Positions 62,101-64,000 of a DNA stretch of 64,000 nt are shown here, one piece after another. The stretch covers positions 7,502,001 through 7,566,000 of the forward strand of contig OZ176053.1 in NCBI GenBank assembly GCA_964247055.1, read 5' to 3'. This DNA is from Paragordius varius (Eukaryota; Nematomorpha). Made by a program: the position numbers and the translations under genes. The notes beneath the pieces were generated by a model. That model did not search any database. It saw only the letters and a list, made by a program, of their open reading frames with translations, and was not told where the DNA came from. Position 1 is the stretch's first letter. The number at the start of each line of letters is the position of its first letter.

Positions 62101-62652
62101 TTTATTGGTTTTACCAATATAATGTATTTTAACTCTCTCTGTTTCTATTTACTTTCATCATAGCTGACTCTATCATCAAATTGGAAATCAATAAAGAAAA
62201 TTATCAAAGAGGACAATCGCTACATAAAATTTTCGAGTAGCGATAAGGTAAACCTATCTTTTTAATCAATATATAGAAAAAAGAAAAGGAATTTGATGAT
62301 TACATGAAAAACCGCGTTTCCAAATGCTTATCGGAATTCAAGGACCTTTTGAAGGAAACAAAATTTATAACACACAAGTATAATAAAAAATATAGTCATA
62401 AACTAACAAATATTGTATTTTTGTTACATATGTAATATCTCTTTTAATTATAGATCTAAGGAAACCATTGAAAACGATGATAACAAACAACATTTGCAAG
62501 ATATTAAAGACATTTTGTCTAAGGACAAGCGTTATCTTGTGTTGACAGACTTAGATGATGACCGGGAACGTTTATTATGGGATTATATAAATGAAATGCA
62601 TAGACGTGGTCCCCCACCTCCTCCAACAGCAACTGAGCCTAGGAGACGCTAG
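53200..62652 (+). CDS. TCERG1: Transcription elongation regulator 1 (CA150), WW and FF domains
   Basis: Nuclear protein coupling RNA polymerase II elongation with splicing: WW domains bind proline-rich splicing factors, FF domains bind the phosphorylated polymerase tail. Coding exons: 53200-53621, 53923-54044, 54125-54168, 54284-55183, 56114-56231, 56532-56560, 56634-56673, 56752-56898, 57342-57382, 57445-57530, 57949-58112, 58206-58260, 58573-58813, 59107-59196, 59300-59418, 59992-60328, 61550-61744, 61894-62073, 62164-62247, 62277-62377, 62454-62652; every phase agrees, giving 1237 aa. Order: acidic N-terminus, MMMNMM and [10 protein letters not shown] motifs, a Gln/Met/Pro-rich exon of 300 codons, WW1 ([15 protein letters not shown]), WW2 ([16 protein letters not shown]), WW3 ([17 protein letters not shown]), FF1, FF2, a Lys/Arg/Asp/Glu tract, then FF4, FF5, FF6 and [16 protein letters not shown]. 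The third FF domain of the vertebrate protein is not found. Intron 19 is 29 nt. A pogo-like element sits in intron 4. AATAAA at 62775. Confidence 0.95.
55455..56031. mobile_element. TA-flanked pogo/mariner-like MITE, 577 bp, in TCERG1 intron 4
   Basis: The left end CAGTCAAATCCCTTTTTGTG (55455) matches the inverted right end CAGTCAGAACCCTTTAC (ending 56031); both are flanked by TA (55453-55454, 56032-56033). The CAG start, TA target and the following TGTGCGATT/TTCGCACAG palindrome resemble pogo/Tigger-type ends. No transposase is encoded. Confidence 0.7.
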
Positions 62653-63485
62653 AAATTTACGGGAATTATATCAAACCATATATCATTATAATGGCCCAAA
62701 ACTTACATATTCTTTTAATTTTGTTTTAGTATATGTAGATATTTGTATAAAATTCATCTATTTTTATAATCATTAATAAATACGTGAACTGGCAGATAAG
62801 ATATGTGAATAACACAGTGCGTAGTCTTATTTTTACTGTTTTAACCAACGTAACATAGTTTACTACAAAAATTGCATGGTATCTAACGCTACTTGGTATA
62901 GCGTTTGTAGGGCAGGTAGGGCAAAAATTTTATTCCGTTTTTGCCGTGTAATTTGAAAAATAGTGTCCACTTTAGTATTTTTGAATTTTAAGATGCAAAT
63001 GACTAATTGAGTTTGATTGAGCTAAGTAAGGGTCGGTTGCTGCAAAAAAGCATTTAATACCTAGAAAATACATATTTAATAGCTATGTAACGAAAAAATT
63101 ATTAACATAACAATAAATTAATTTATTTGAAAGAAATAGTAAATTTAATAGAAATAAAAACCATTAATAACCATTATTGTACATCGTTTCAATTAGGAAT
63201 AAACCAAAAACTGTTAAACGTCAATAAAAGCCTTAAACATTTAATATGATAAAGTTTTTTAAAATAAACGTAATATATGGGTATAAAACATTACGACTAA
63301 TTAATTAATATAAAAAAGATATATTATTATTAATTTCAAATAGTTAATTTATTAAAGTTTTATAGTAACACACTATCTATCAAAGTATATTCGCATACAT
63401 AGAGTATTTATAAATATTTTCAACAATTTAATTAATAATATTTGTAGTGTGTTATTAAAAATATTTTATTAATATACTATATAAA
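62653..63485. other. Intergenic region downstream of TCERG1
   Basis: Holds the TCERG1 3' UTR with AATAAA at 62775. The rest is AT-rich with no recognised feature. Confidence 0.4.
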
Positions 63486-63787
63486 ATGGATCATTACTTT
63501 ATCAAAATATTCCTAAGGAAACCCCATATATCTAACAATTTTACCCAAAAAATAAAAGAGATAATACAAAATCATCCCAACAGCATTAAAGAAAAAATAA
63601 ATCACCTCGAAAAAATATGCAAGAAACTGACAAGGGTAAAATATTATTCAGGATGCACTTTTAATAGAAAATTTGAACAATTCTGTAGAAGATGAAAGTG
63701 AAATTAACTGCGCATCAAATACTTCATTGCCGACCAAGAAACCGCAAAAAATTCAAATTATTCTTACAAACCTTATTTGGAGCTGGA
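63486..63787 (+). CDS. Doubtful small gene, possibly with a 16-nt intron
   Basis: An ATG at 63486 opens a Lys/Ile-rich frame (MDHYFIKIFLRKPHISNN... to KICKKLTR). If 63636-63651, a GT...AG segment of 16 nt, is removed, the frame continues in phase as DALLIENLNNSVEDESEINC and beyond, to about 105 codons in all. Without splicing the frame ends at 63695. I recognise no family and both versions could be chance in AT-rich DNA. The rest of the window to 64000 shows nothing else. Confidence 0.25.
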
Positions 63788-64000
63788 AATTATGTTAAAA
63801 ATAAATTCAACGAAAGAATTTTTGATAATTTATAAATTTTAATACTTGTAAAATTTGTATCTAATATATATCAAATAAATAATATCCCTTTTTATTTTTC
63901 CTTCAATATATTCGAAGATAATGATATTTCAGTAATCGAAATCATCATTTTTTCAATTTAAATTTATGTATTATCATTTAGCTATTTGGATATGTTATAA

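Overview
This is an AT-rich animal nuclear sequence, most likely from an arthropod. Six recognisable host genes are present: eIF6 (3' end only), a TTF2/lodestar ATPase, a low-molecular-weight tyrosine phosphatase, a six-pass GDE2/GDE3-type glycerophosphodiesterase, a two-SRCR lysyl oxidase-like protein and the elongation regulator TCERG1/CA150. One two-exon gene is unrecognised. All host genes are split by GT-AG introns, and I rebuilt each gene from frame-consistent splice joins. The species cannot be named from this window.

Layout: eIF6 3' end (+, 113-556); unknown coiled-coil gene (-, 4020-8127); repeat-rich gap (8.1-14.3 kb); TTF2 (+, 14336-21596); a nearly intact hAT transposon (22673-25404); a 4.2-kb palindrome made of two decayed hAT copies (26811-30975); a LINE scrap (31.1 kb); LMW-PTP (-, 31635-31988) head to head with GDPD (+, 32041-36189); LOXL (-, 36613-42671), tail to tail with GDPD; a 10-kb gap of nested repeats (42.7-53.2 kb); TCERG1 (+, 53200-62652); and a doubtful small gene at 63.5 kb.

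Three things stand out. First, several introns are only 22-31 nt long (LMW-PTP 22 and 24; GDPD 26, 26 and 31; TTF2 22 plus a 17- or 23-nt candidate; TCERG1 29). They occur beside ordinary introns of 54 nt to 2 kb in the same genes. Second, the lysyl oxidase gene carries two alternative exons for the start of the copper-binding motif. Their phases match and their lengths (121 and 118 nt) break the frame if both or neither are used, as expected for mutually exclusive exons. Third, TCERG1 seems to lack the third of the six FF domains known from vertebrates and has a Lys/Arg/Asp/Glu-rich tract in its place.

The repeat content is almost all DNA transposons and their short derivatives: hAT elements with 8-bp target duplications, a TTAA-flanked 580-bp family, a pogo/mariner-like element, a foldback element, and a large repeat built of about 320-bp units that occurs twice in opposite orientation.
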